Position numbers and translations under genes: made by a program | Assembly: GCA_965278995.1 (NCBI GenBank) | Contig: OZ257136.1 | Coordinates: 2,108,001 to 2,172,000 of the forward strand | Direction of reading: 5' to 3' | From: JADJYF01 sp965278995 | GTDB lineage: Bacteria > Pseudomonadota > Gammaproteobacteria > Ga0077536 | Length of the DNA: 64,000 nucleotides | Notes under the pieces: generated by a model | What the model saw: the letters and a program-made list of their open reading frames with translations, nothing else | Database searches by the model: none | Told to the model about the DNA's origin: nothing | Shown: positions 17,791-25,949 of the stretch, piece after piece | Numbering within the stretch: the stretch's first letter is position 1 | Layout: the number at the start of each line of letters is the position of its first letter

Positions 17791-19395
17791 TCAGTGCGCG
17801 CCGGCGTCTCCGGCAAGCGCGTTGGTTTGCGGGCGCGCAATCCAGACAAAGCCGAGCAGCGCGACGAACAGCAGCGAGCTTGCTGCAAAGATATCGTTGG
17901 CGGCCAGCATGAATGCCTGCTGATCGATCAATCGATTCACCTGCGCCGCAACTTCCGGTGCCGTCCATTGCGACTGCTGCTGCAGCATCGCCGACGCGCC
18001 AGACCACGCGTTGTTGGTGATGTTGATATGTTCGACGAGATACGCGTGATGCATCGCCGCGCGATCTTCCCACACCGTGGTCACCACCGAAGCACCGAAA
18101 GCGCCGGCCGTGATGCGCGAAAAATTCATCAGTCCGGTACCTGACGCGATTTTGTCGGGCGGCACACCGGCGAGCGCGAGGTTGTACAACGGGATGAAGA
18201 AGAATGCGATCGCAGCGCCCTGGATCAGGGTCGGCCACAGCAGCGTCACGAAATCGATTTCGGTATTGAAATGCGAACGCATGCGCAGAACCACGGCAAA
18301 GATCGCGAAGCCGATGGTCGCGAATATCCGCGCATCGACGCGGTTGATGTAGTTGCCGACGATGGGCGACAGAACGATCGCAATCAGCCCGACCGGAGCC
18401 ATGGCGAGGCCGGCCAGGGTCGGCGTGTAGCCCATGTGCTGCTGCAGCCAGAGCGGCAGCAAGACGATGTTGCCGAAAAATGCACCGTAACCAACCGAGA
18501 TGGTCAGCGTCGCCGCCCAGAAATTACGGTTCGCGAACAAACCCAGATCGACCACCGGGTGTTCGTCGGTCAATTCCCAGATCAGAAACACAACGAAACC
18601 GACGGCCGCCGTGATCGCCAGCGCGACTATCTGCGGCGAGGCAAACCAGTCCAGCTCCTTGCCTTTGTCCAGCATGATCTGAAACGAGCCGATCCAGATC
18701 ACGAGCAGGGCGAGGCCGACCAGATCGACCGGCCGATGTACCCTCGGCGACTCCCGTTCGCGATACAACCACCACGTCGTCGCGGCCGCGAACAGGCCTA
18801 CCGGCACATTGATATAGAAGATCCACGCCCAGTGGATGTTGTCGGTGATCCAGCCGCCCAGCACTGGCCCGACGACGGGCGCAACCAGCGCCGTGAGCGA
18901 CCATAGCGCAAGCGCCATGCCGGACTGCTCGCGGCGGAAACTGCCGAGCAGCAGCGATTGCGAAAGCGGGATCATGGGGCCGGCGACGGCACCCTGCAGC
19001 ACTCGCAGCAGGATCAGCTGCTGCAAGGTCGTTGCCAGTCCGCACAACCACGAGACCAGCGTGAACAGCAGCACGCTGGTCGTGAACAGGCGCACGGGAC
19101 CGAAACGCTGAGCCAGCCAACCGGTCAACGGCAGGGCAATGCCACTGGCCACAGCGAACGAGGTGATGACCCAGGTGCCTTGGCTGGGCGAGACACCGAG
19201 ATCCCCCGCAATCGCCGGAATGGATACATTCGCGATCGAGGTATCGAGCACATTCATGAAGGTCGCCGTCGACAGGGCGACCGTCCCCAGCGCCAGTTGC
19301 CAGCCAGCTAATGGGGGCAACGGGGGCAGCGCTGCGGGCGTTGCAACAGGCGCGTCAGCCGGCGACTCGTCCGCAACCAGTGCGGTGCTGCTCAC
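17791..19395 (-). CDS. emrB: DHA2-family MFS multidrug exporter, EmrB-like
   Basis: A 534-residue protein with 14 predicted membrane helices. DHA2 markers: FMNVLDTSIANVSIPAIAGDL in helix 1 (Asp in a transmembrane helix), GWLAQRFGPVRLF loop 2-3 motif A, VLQGAVAGPMIPLSQ, motif C in helix 5 (ALTALVAPVVGPVLGGWITDN pattern) and WAWIFYINVPVGLF. These are proton-driven exporters that work with an EmrA adaptor and an outer-membrane channel, both encoded just upstream. Nine nt separate it from emrA. Substrates are unknown; hydrophobic drugs, fatty acids or uncouplers are usual. Confidence 0.92.
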   Translation of the reverse strand: MSSTALVADESPADAPVATPAALPPLPPLAGWQLALGTVALSTATFMNVLDTSIANVSIPAIAGDLGVSPSQGTWVITSFAVASGIALPLTGWLAQRFGPVRLFTTSVLLFTLVSWLCGLATTLQQLILLRVLQGAVAGPMIPLSQSLLLGSFRREQSGMALALWSLTALVAPVVGPVLGGWITDNIHWAWIFYINVPVGLFAAATTWWLYRERESPRVHRPVDLVGLALLVIWIGSFQIMLDKGKELDWFASPQIVALAITAAVGFVVFLIWELTDEHPVVDLGLFANRNFWAATLTISVGYGAFFGNIVLLPLWLQQHMGYTPTLAGLAMAPVGLIAIVLSPIVGNYINRVDARIFATIGFAIFAVVLRMRSHFNTEIDFVTLLWPTLIQGAAIAFFFIPLYNLALAGVPPDKIASGTGLMNFSRITAGAFGASVVTTVWEDRAAMHHAYLVEHINITNNAWSGASAMLQQQSQWTAPEVAAQVNRLIDQQAFMLAANDIFAASSLLFVALLGFVWIARPQTNALAGDAGAH

Positions 19396-19404
19396 TGCTG
19401 ACGC

Positions 19405-20637
19405 TCAGCGTGCTGCAGCCACGCCAGGGTGGCTAAGCCCCAGATTGGCGGCCATGATCTCCTCAATACGAGCATCGGCGGCTCTGCTCAGACCGTCGAA
19501 GATGTCGGTGCGCTTCAGTTCGTCATGTTCGGCGGCTGGTGCCAGACGCGCGCCGGCATCGTCGTGAATGTCGACTTCGACCTGCATCGATAGTCCGACC
19601 AGAAGCGGATTTTGTGCGAGGTCTTCCGGCTCGAGATCGATGCGCACCGGGACCCGTTGTACGATTTTTATCCAGTTGCCGCTGGCGTTCTGCGCCGGCA
19701 GCAGGGCAAATGCGCTGCCGGTACCAGCACCGAAGCCGACGAGCGTACCGCGATACTCCACCTTGTCGCCGTAGAGGTCAGCACTCAATCGGACCGGTTG
19801 ACCGATGCGCATTTTGCGCAGTTGCAGCTCTTTGAAGTTGGCATCGACCCATACCTGCGACAGCGGTACGACCGACAGCAGATTGCTGCCGGGCTGCACG
19901 CGTTGCCCGACCTGCACTGCGCGCCGCGCAACGTCGCCATCGATAGGCGCGAGAATGCGGGTCCGGGCCCAGGCCAGATAGCGTTCGCGCACGCGTGCGG
20001 CGGCGCGCTGCACGTCCGGATGCCGCTCGAGCGTAATGCCATCGGTCCGCGCGCGATGGCTGGCGAGACGTTCTTCCGCTGCCCGGATGGCGGCCTGCGC
20101 CGCACCGGTCGCGGCTTGCGCTGTGGCCAGCGCGGCTTCGGCATGCTTGAGTTCTTCTTTGCCGACGGCACCACTGGCAACCAGCGCAGCACGCGTTTCG
20201 AGGTCGTCAGTGGCTTTGGCGGCTTCGGCTTTCGCGCGAGCCAATTCGGCTTGGCGCACAACGATATCAGCGGCCAACGTGGCGTTGTCGGCATACAACG
20301 TGCGGACGTCACGCACGGCACGGGCAAGTTCGGCTTCGGCCGCCTCGAGAGCGATATGCGTATCGGCGGCGTCGAGTTCGACCAGCAGCTGACCACGCGT
20401 CACGCGATCGGTATTACGGACTTTGACGGCAACGACTGTGCCGCCGACCTGCGGTGTGACGACGACGACGTTGGCCGCGACGTAAGCGTCGTCAGTCGCT
20501 TCGTAGTAACGGGCGACATGCCAGTAATAAGCGCCGCCAGCGATAGCGCAAGCAATGGCGAGAATGGCGATCAGCCACAGCAGCGGGGCACGGCGGCGGC
20601 GGGCGATCGGAGTTTCAACGGCAACGGCATCAGACAT
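19405..20637 (-). CDS. emrA: EmrA-like membrane fusion protein (HlyD family)
   Basis: A 410-residue periplasmic adaptor. ATG 20637 gives a short cytoplasmic N-terminus, one membrane helix (LLWLIAILAIACAIAGGAYY) and the EmrA motif ATDDAYVAANVVVVTPQVGG. The Ala/Glu-rich coiled-coil hairpin (about residues 90-220) follows, then ILAPIDGDVARRAVQVGQRV of the lipoyl domain and a beta-barrel with PVRIDLEPEDLAQNPLLVGLS. It links EmrB in the inner membrane to the NodT-like channel. It lies 19 nt downstream of that channel gene. Confidence 0.92.
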   Translation of the reverse strand: MSDAVAVETPIARRRRAPLLWLIAILAIACAIAGGAYYWHVARYYEATDDAYVAANVVVVTPQVGGTVVAVKVRNTDRVTRGQLLVELDAADTHIALEAAEAELARAVRDVRTLYADNATLAADIVVRQAELARAKAEAAKATDDLETRAALVASGAVGKEELKHAEAALATAQAATGAAQAAIRAAEERLASHRARTDGITLERHPDVQRAAARVRERYLAWARTRILAPIDGDVARRAVQVGQRVQPGSNLLSVVPLSQVWVDANFKELQLRKMRIGQPVRLSADLYGDKVEYRGTLVGFGAGTGSAFALLPAQNASGNWIKIVQRVPVRIDLEPEDLAQNPLLVGLSMQVEVDIHDDAGARLAPAAEHDELKRTDIFDGLSRAADARIEEIMAANLGLSHPGVAAAR

Positions 20638-20656
20638 TGGGCGTGAGATTCCTGGA

Positions 20657-22123
20657 TCAGCGAGCGGCGGCGATGGCGTCCGGTGCAAAACCGCCGCCCA
20701 GCGCACGAATGAGCGCGATGTCGAGTTCGAGCGCGCGCGCGTCCAGCGCCGTTACGGCGCGACGTTCGCGCAATACTGCGGTTTCTGTTGCGAGCACCGT
20801 CAGGTAACCAGTCAACCCGGCCTGATAGCGGGTCAGTGCGAGCGCATAAGCGCTATCGGCGGCGCTTTGCGCTGCGGTCTGCGCTTCCCGCCGACTGGTC
20901 AGCGCGCGAAGGGAAGTCAGTGCGCGTACGACATCCTGCACCGCGCCGAGCAGAGTATCGTTGTATTCTGCAGTTGCGGCATCGACTTCCGCGCTGGCGA
21001 AGTCGAGTTTCGCACGCAGCCGACCGGCATCGAATATCGGTAAGCGCACGGCCGGGCTCAGACTATAGCTGCGCGCTCCCGTCTCGAATAATGAGGATAA
21101 CCCGAGCGAGGTGATGCCGGCGAACGCGTTCAGATTGACACTCGGGTAGAACTCGGCTTTGACCGAGTCGACTCCCGCCAACGCCGATTCGATACGCCAG
21201 CGCGCGGCGACGACATCGGCTCGCCGCCCGATCAAATCAGAGGGCACATCACGCGGTACCGGATGCGGGATGAATGCAGTCAATGTCGGCGTGAGCATCG
21301 CAGTTGTCGATCGATCGACCACAGCCAGTTGCGCGAGCGCGTTACGCAGCAGTTCGATGCGTTCATCAAGCAGCGCGAGCTCTGTATCGGCTTGTGGAAC
21401 CGCGCCCTCCGCCTGCCGCAGTTCGACCTTGGAATCGATGCCTTTGGCGACCCGTACTTTGACCAGATCGACGATGTGCTCGCGCTGCGCTCGTGTCGCG
21501 ACAACGACGGCGCGTTCGCTGTGCAGTCGGGCAAGCTCGACGTAGACCTGCGCGACGGTCGCCGACAGGACCACTCTGACGGCTTGTTCCGCCGCCGCTT
21601 CGGCCGCTGCCCGTGAAGTCGCAGCTTCAACCGCCGCGCGATTGCGACCGAAGAAATCCAGCTCATATCCCGCTGCGAAACCGATGGTCGAATTGATCTC
21701 GTGATCGCCGGCAAGGCTGGCTGGATAAATACTGTGTTCAGCATAGCGTTGCGCCGTGCTGTCGACGCCGAGGGTCACCTCGGGCAGCAGACGCGCGTTC
21801 AGATAACCGATAGCTGCTGCCGTACCGCGCAGACGGGCCTGTGCGCGTTCGAGGTCTGGACTATGGGCGAGCGCACTCTCGATCAAACGGTCGAGTTCCG
21901 GTTCACGATAGGCTTGCCACCACGCGCTCGTTGGCCACGCCGCGAAGCTGGCATCGCTCGGCATCTGTTCGAACGGCAGGGTTTGACCTGACGGCGCAAT
22001 TCCGGCGCTGCTGACACACCCAGCCAGTGCCGCGGCCATTGCGCCAACTGTAACGAGTCGCTGGCAAAGCGCTGTATTCACCCAGCCAGCGCGCCTGGCC
22101 AGTCTGCACTTGGCAATACTCAT
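20657..22123 (-). CDS. NodT-family outer-membrane efflux lipoprotein
   Basis: A 488-residue TolC-superfamily channel. It starts with a signal sequence ending AALAGC, so the Cys at about residue 36 is probably lipidated. Two OEP repeats are visible: SAWWQAYREPELDRLIESAL with a long helical hairpin, then the second half starting around PSDLIGRRADVVAARWRIESALAGV and containing FYPSVNLNAFAG. It forms the outer-membrane exit for the EmrAB pump encoded downstream. It begins 9 nt after the acyl-CoA synthetase stop, so the four genes look like one operon. Confidence 0.9.
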   Translation of the reverse strand: MSIAKCRLARRAGWVNTALCQRLVTVGAMAAALAGCVSSAGIAPSGQTLPFEQMPSDASFAAWPTSAWWQAYREPELDRLIESALAHSPDLERAQARLRGTAAAIGYLNARLLPEVTLGVDSTAQRYAEHSIYPASLAGDHEINSTIGFAAGYELDFFGRNRAAVEAATSRAAAEAAAEQAVRVVLSATVAQVYVELARLHSERAVVVATRAQREHIVDLVKVRVAKGIDSKVELRQAEGAVPQADTELALLDERIELLRNALAQLAVVDRSTTAMLTPTLTAFIPHPVPRDVPSDLIGRRADVVAARWRIESALAGVDSVKAEFYPSVNLNAFAGITSLGLSSLFETGARSYSLSPAVRLPIFDAGRLRAKLDFASAEVDAATAEYNDTLLGAVQDVVRALTSLRALTSRREAQTAAQSAADSAYALALTRYQAGLTGYLTVLATETAVLRERRAVTALDARALELDIALIRALGGGFAPDAIAAAR

Positions 22124-22132
22124 GAACAGGGG

Positions 22133-23704
22133 TCAGTTGACGGCGCGTTCGGCGCCGCCCCAGTAGCCGGCGCGCAGCGCTTTCTTGTCGGTTTTGCCGA
22201 CCGCGGTTTTGGGAATTGCCGGCCACAGTTCAACTGATTTCGGTGTCTTCACACCACCGAGTTTATCCTTGCAGCGCGAGACTATCGTCTCCGCGCTGAG
22301 CACACAGCCCGGTTTCAGCACCACGATGGCTTTGATCGACTCGCCCCAGTGATCGTCGGGTACGCCGATCACGGCGCATTCGAGCACTTCCGGCATGGCC
22401 AGTATCGGCGCCTCGACTTCCGTTGCGAAGACATTGAAGCCGCCGGTGATAATCATGTCTTTCTTGCGGTCGACGATGTACAGGTAATCATCCTGATCGA
22501 GATAGCCGATATCGCCGGTGTGATGCCAACCGTACTTGCGCGCCTCGGCTGTCGCTTCAGGCCGGTCGTAGTAGCCTGGCGTCACCAACGGTCCACGGCA
22601 GCAGATTTCGCCGCGCTCACCGCGCGCCAGCGCCCGGCCATCGTCGTCCAGGATCGTGACTTCGGTGCAGGAAGTTATCTGACCGCAACTTTTCAAGCGT
22701 TCCGGATGCTCACCGCGGGCAGCGGCGGCAACGACTGCCGGCGCCAGCATCGAGACCAGCATCGGGACTTCGGCCTGCCCATAGCACTGACAGACGACCG
22801 GACCGAAGATCTCGACGCCGCGACGAAACTTGTCCGGTGAGACGGGTGCTGCGGCAATCAGCAGCTGGCGGAGGCTGCTCGTATCGGTACGACTCGCCGC
22901 AGGATGCTCGAGCAGCGCGTAGTAGGCCGTCGGCGGCAGAAAGATATGCGTCACTCGATGCTTCGCGATGGCTTCGAGTACGGCGCCAGCGTCGAAGCCG
23001 GCATGCACCACCGTCGTGCCACCTTCGGTGCCGAAAATGCCGATGATGACACCAGCCGCATGCGTGATCGGCGCAACGGCGAGATGCACGATGTCGCCGG
23101 TGTGCGGACCGACGTAATGCTTGAGCCCAAGCTCGAACATGGTGACGATGTTCTGGTTGGTCATCTCGACGCCTTTCGACGGCCCGGTGGTGCCGCCGGT
23201 AGGCCAGCGCGAGAACGCAAGCCCCGGGCTGCCGAAAGCATCGGACCAGTCGGGTACAGGCGTCGCGGCGCCGGCAGCGCAGAAGCTCGCCAGCGCAGGA
23301 CTCCCGCAATCGTCGCGGTCGAGACAAATGCTGCCTTTGAGTTCCGGCAATACTGCCATTGCCGCACGCGCTTCGGCGGCTACGCTGGAATGGAAGAACA
23401 GCCAGCGCGTGCGCGTGTATGCCATATACTCGCCATTGCTGGCCGCTGCATTGCGAACATTGACCGGTACCCAGGCGCCGCCTGCGGCCATCGCCGCGAA
23501 TACGCCAATGACAGCCGTTGGATGATTCGGTGAATACACCGCAATCGAATCGCCCAAGGTAAAACCGGCCGCGTACAGACCACGCGCAACGGCATCGATC
23601 AGTACGGAAGCCTGCGCGAACGTATAAGTGGTGTCTTCGCCGATCAGAAAAGCACGGTCGGGATGACGGCGCGCACCGCGCAGAAAATAATCTATCGGTC
23701 GCAT
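22133..23704 (-). CDS. Acyl-CoA synthetase / AMP-dependent ligase (ANL superfamily)
   Basis: A 523-residue adenylate-forming enzyme. ATG 23704 starts the family-like MRPIDYFLRGARRHPDRAFL; an ATG at 23761 adds 19 unrelated residues. Motifs: the P-loop-like WPTGGTTGPSKGVEMTNQN (A3), QCYGQAEVP (A5-like), YGWHHTGDIGYLDQDDYLYIVDRKKDMI (A7/A8, split here) and the C-terminal catalytic lysine in PKTAVGKTDKKALR. It activates a carboxylic acid to acyl-AMP then acyl-CoA. The substrate is unknown; the neighbouring efflux genes suggest a fatty or aromatic acid that is either exported or detoxified. It is divergent from the SnoaL-like gene. Confidence 0.9.
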   Translation of the reverse strand: MRPIDYFLRGARRHPDRAFLIGEDTTYTFAQASVLIDAVARGLYAAGFTLGDSIAVYSPNHPTAVIGVFAAMAAGGAWVPVNVRNAAASNGEYMAYTRTRWLFFHSSVAAEARAAMAVLPELKGSICLDRDDCGSPALASFCAAGAATPVPDWSDAFGSPGLAFSRWPTGGTTGPSKGVEMTNQNIVTMFELGLKHYVGPHTGDIVHLAVAPITHAAGVIIGIFGTEGGTTVVHAGFDAGAVLEAIAKHRVTHIFLPPTAYYALLEHPAASRTDTSSLRQLLIAAAPVSPDKFRRGVEIFGPVVCQCYGQAEVPMLVSMLAPAVVAAAARGEHPERLKSCGQITSCTEVTILDDDGRALARGERGEICCRGPLVTPGYYDRPEATAEARKYGWHHTGDIGYLDQDDYLYIVDRKKDMIITGGFNVFATEVEAPILAMPEVLECAVIGVPDDHWGESIKAIVVLKPGCVLSAETIVSRCKDKLGGVKTPKSVELWPAIPKTAVGKTDKKALRAGYWGGAERAVN

Positions 23705-23899
23705 GAGAACTCTCGAGCTTGATGCAGTGTCGCGCAGGGTATGACCGCAGACCGCGAGCACCGGTATCCTCGCCTCTCACTACCTGCTTGGCAAGTCGCT
23801 GTCGCTGTCGCCTGACCAGGCCTCCACCGACCTTGCCGTGACCGCCACCGCCGAATTCGGCTACGCTTACGGATTGATTCAAAAGCGGGGAGACTTTTC

Positions 23900-24292
23900 A
23901 TGGGAATTGAAGAAAACAAAGCGCTGGTCGCGCGTTTCTGGGCGGCGTTCACAGCCGGACGCTACGAAGAAGTGCTCGGCCTGATGGCGGACGATGCGAC
24001 CTGGTGGGTAGCCGGGACGACGGCGCTGTCGGGAACCTACACCAAAGCGGCGTTTGCCGACCTGTTGGCCGGCGTTACCGCACAAGCACCGAAAGGGCTC
24101 AGCGTGACGCCGACCGCGCTCACGGCAGAGGGTAATCGCGTCGCGATGGAAGCCAAATCCTATGGCGAATTCGCCAACGGTCGGGTTTACCAGAACCTCT
24201 ATCATTTCCTGATGGAGATCCGCGACGGCAAATTCACTGCGATCCGTGAATACCTCGATACCGAGCACGTTACGGCAACTTTCGCCCCGTAA
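23900..24292 (+). CDS. SnoaL-like / NTF2-fold protein
   Basis: A 130-residue single-domain protein of the cone-shaped NTF2 fold. It has the N-terminal helices ENKALVARFWAAFTAGRYEEVLGLMADDATWWVAG and the C-terminal strand segment YQNLYHFLMEIRDGKFTAIREYLDTEH, both typical of ketosteroid-isomerase-related SnoaL proteins (sequence runs shown in part only). GGGGAGA lies 7 nt before the ATG. Members can be isomerases, hydrolases or ligand binders; nothing here singles out a reaction. A hairpin-forming stretch follows at 24301-24330. Confidence 0.75.
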   Translation: MGIEENKALVARFWAAFTAGRYEEVLGLMADDATWWVAGTTALSGTYTKAAFADLLAGVTAQAPKGLSVTPTALTAEGNRVAMEAKSYGEFANGRVYQNLYHFLMEIRDGKFTAIREYLDTEHVTATFAP

Positions 24293-24366
24293 CCCGGGTT
24301 GGAGGAAGCGCTGCGCCAGCGGCGTTTCCTTCGACACAGGGATGTGCTGCCTTTTTCGCAGCGTGC

Positions 24367-24696
24367 TTAATTCGCGAGTGAGAGGTATCCGCGTTGCAGA
24401 GCGTGTTCGAGCGCGGCGAAACCTTCGAGCGCCTCACCGTAAGCTTCGCGCAACTGTTTCAATTCGAGTGCGGCTTCAGTCGGAATACAGGTGCTGTGGC
24501 ATTCTTTGCCGAGCTGCAGCACGCTGTACAGATATCGCGCACGTAAACAGGCCACCATGCGTGCAGTGTCCGTAAATGCGCCACGCGAGATAGTTCCAGT
24601 CGCCGCACCAATCAGATTGTGATTGATGCCCTGGATTTCGAGTTCGAGTTCCTGGTGCAGGCGCCGGTACGTCGCCTCCTCTGGGGTTGCCAACAT
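24367..24696 (-). CDS. Hypothetical small helical protein
   Basis: A 109-residue protein I do not recognise. It is predicted to be almost all alpha-helical, with a central segment NLIGAATGTISRGAFTDTARM and two Cys near CHSTC. No signal peptide or membrane helix. It ends with a Leu-rich helix (EGFAALEHALQRGYLSLAN). It lies 101 nt downstream of exbD on the same strand and might be the last gene of that unit. It is supported by codon use and clean length rather than by a known family. Confidence 0.5.
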   Translation of the reverse strand: MLATPEEATYRRLHQELELEIQGINHNLIGAATGTISRGAFTDTARMVACLRARYLYSVLQLGKECHSTCIPTEAALELKQLREAYGEALEGFAALEHALQRGYLSLAN

Positions 24697-24797
24697 CGCT
24701 GCATACTCCTGGCCTGATGTCGTCAGACTTCCTGACTATGGGATTAGCGGCCGCGCCCATGCAGACTGGAGCCATTCGAAGCACGGTCGTCGCGCGC

Positions 24798-25220
24798 TTA
24801 CTCCGGTCGAGGACGGGTAGCGATGGCAAGGCGCGAAAAGCCTGACTGGCCGGCGGCATCCATCGCGCGAACCACCGCTTGATGAGGCGTGCGACCGTCG
24901 GCCACGATGCGTAGCGGCACACTGACTTCACCTTTGGCGGCGCGTTTCAGCGCGGCAACCAGGGTGTCGAGTTCATCGTTACGCAAACTGACGCCATTGA
25001 CGGCATACGCGCCGTCAGCCGATATGCTGACTTCGAGCATGTCCGGCGGCGCTGCCTGCGCGCCCGAACTCGCTTCCGGCAGCGTGATACTGAGTTCGGT
25101 CTTGCGCGCGAATGTGGTCGTCAACATGAAAAAAATCAACAGTAGAAGCAGCACGTCGATCAGGTTGATGGCGTTGTTGGTCGCGTCGATGGGCGTCACG
25201 CGCGATCGCTTGAACTTCAT
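24798..25220 (-). CDS. exbD: ExbD/TolR-family energy-transducing protein
   Basis: A 140-residue protein with a short cytoplasmic N-terminus, one membrane helix (INLIDVLLLLLIFFMLTTTF) containing the conserved Asp that conducts protons, and a periplasmic domain (TELSITLPEASS, then a VPLRIVADGRTPHQAVVRAM segment). With the ExbB/TolQ partner it uses proton motive force to energise an outer-membrane process. Its ATG overlaps the exbB stop by 4 nt (25217-25220). No tonB, tolA or TonB-dependent receptor is nearby, so ExbD versus TolR cannot be settled. Confidence 0.85.
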   Translation of the reverse strand: MKFKRSRVTPIDATNNAINLIDVLLLLLIFFMLTTTFARKTELSITLPEASSGAQAAPPDMLEVSISADGAYAVNGVSLRNDELDTLVAALKRAAKGEVSVPLRIVADGRTPHQAVVRAMDAAGQSGFSRLAIATRPRPE

Positions 25221-25852
25221 GTCGAGCGCGCCACCGCTGCGCTCGCGGGCACCGCATGCAGGCTGTTGGCCAGGCGCAGCGATTCCTGCTCGAGCAATAC
25301 CATGAACGAATCGACGCGATGGCTGAGGTAGCGATGCGCCACCGTGGCAAAGATTGCAATAATGAGGCCGGAGACCGTTGTGATCAGCGCCTCTGAAATG
25401 CCGCCGGATAGAATCGAGACGTCCGCGACGCCGCCGTGTACGCTGATCTGGCCGAACACGCGCATGATACCGAGCACTGAACCAACCAGACCCAGCATCG
25501 GTTCAATCAGCGCCACAGTCCCCAGCACGTTGAGATAACGGCTGAGATCGTGGACGACCAGCCCGGAGACTTCTTCCATGCTCACCTTCATTGCCTCACG
25601 CCCGTGCTGGGCATTGGCGAGGCCCGTCGCGAGCAGCAGACCGAGAGGTGAGGATTGCTGCAACTGCCGAAGTCGGGCCGGATCGAGCTGCTTGTTCTCG
25701 AGCCAGGCACGCACCTGAACCAGCAGTTGCGGCGGAATTACTCTCTCGTGGCGAAGGGTGAGCAGTCGTTCACCGGTGATCGCCATCGCCAGCACCGAGC
25801 CAAGCAGTATCGGCACCATCAACCAGCCGCCCGCCACTACCAGTTCCAACAT
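25217..25852 (-). CDS. exbB: MotA/TolQ/ExbB proton channel family protein
   Basis: A 211-residue inner-membrane protein with three helices. The second and third helices contain the family core: NVLGTVALIEPMLGLVGSVLGIMRVF and GGISEALITTVSGLIIAIFATVAHRYL. It forms the pentameric proton channel around ExbD. It is translationally coupled to exbD and begins 97 nt after the aldehyde:ferredoxin oxidoreductase gene on the same strand. Which outer-membrane transport it powers is unknown. Confidence 0.87.
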   Translation of the reverse strand: MLELVVAGGWLMVPILLGSVLAMAITGERLLTLRHERVIPPQLLVQVRAWLENKQLDPARLRQLQQSSPLGLLLATGLANAQHGREAMKVSMEEVSGLVVHDLSRYLNVLGTVALIEPMLGLVGSVLGIMRVFGQISVHGGVADVSILSGGISEALITTVSGLIIAIFATVAHRYLSHRVDSFMVLLEQESLRLANSLHAVPASAAVARST

Positions 25853-25949
25853 GCGTGTGCCCCGTAATCAGGCTGGTGATAATCGACCGTGTTCTGCATA
25901 ACCGCATCGCGCGGGCTGAGACCCGCACGGCGGTGTCTTGAAACGCGCG

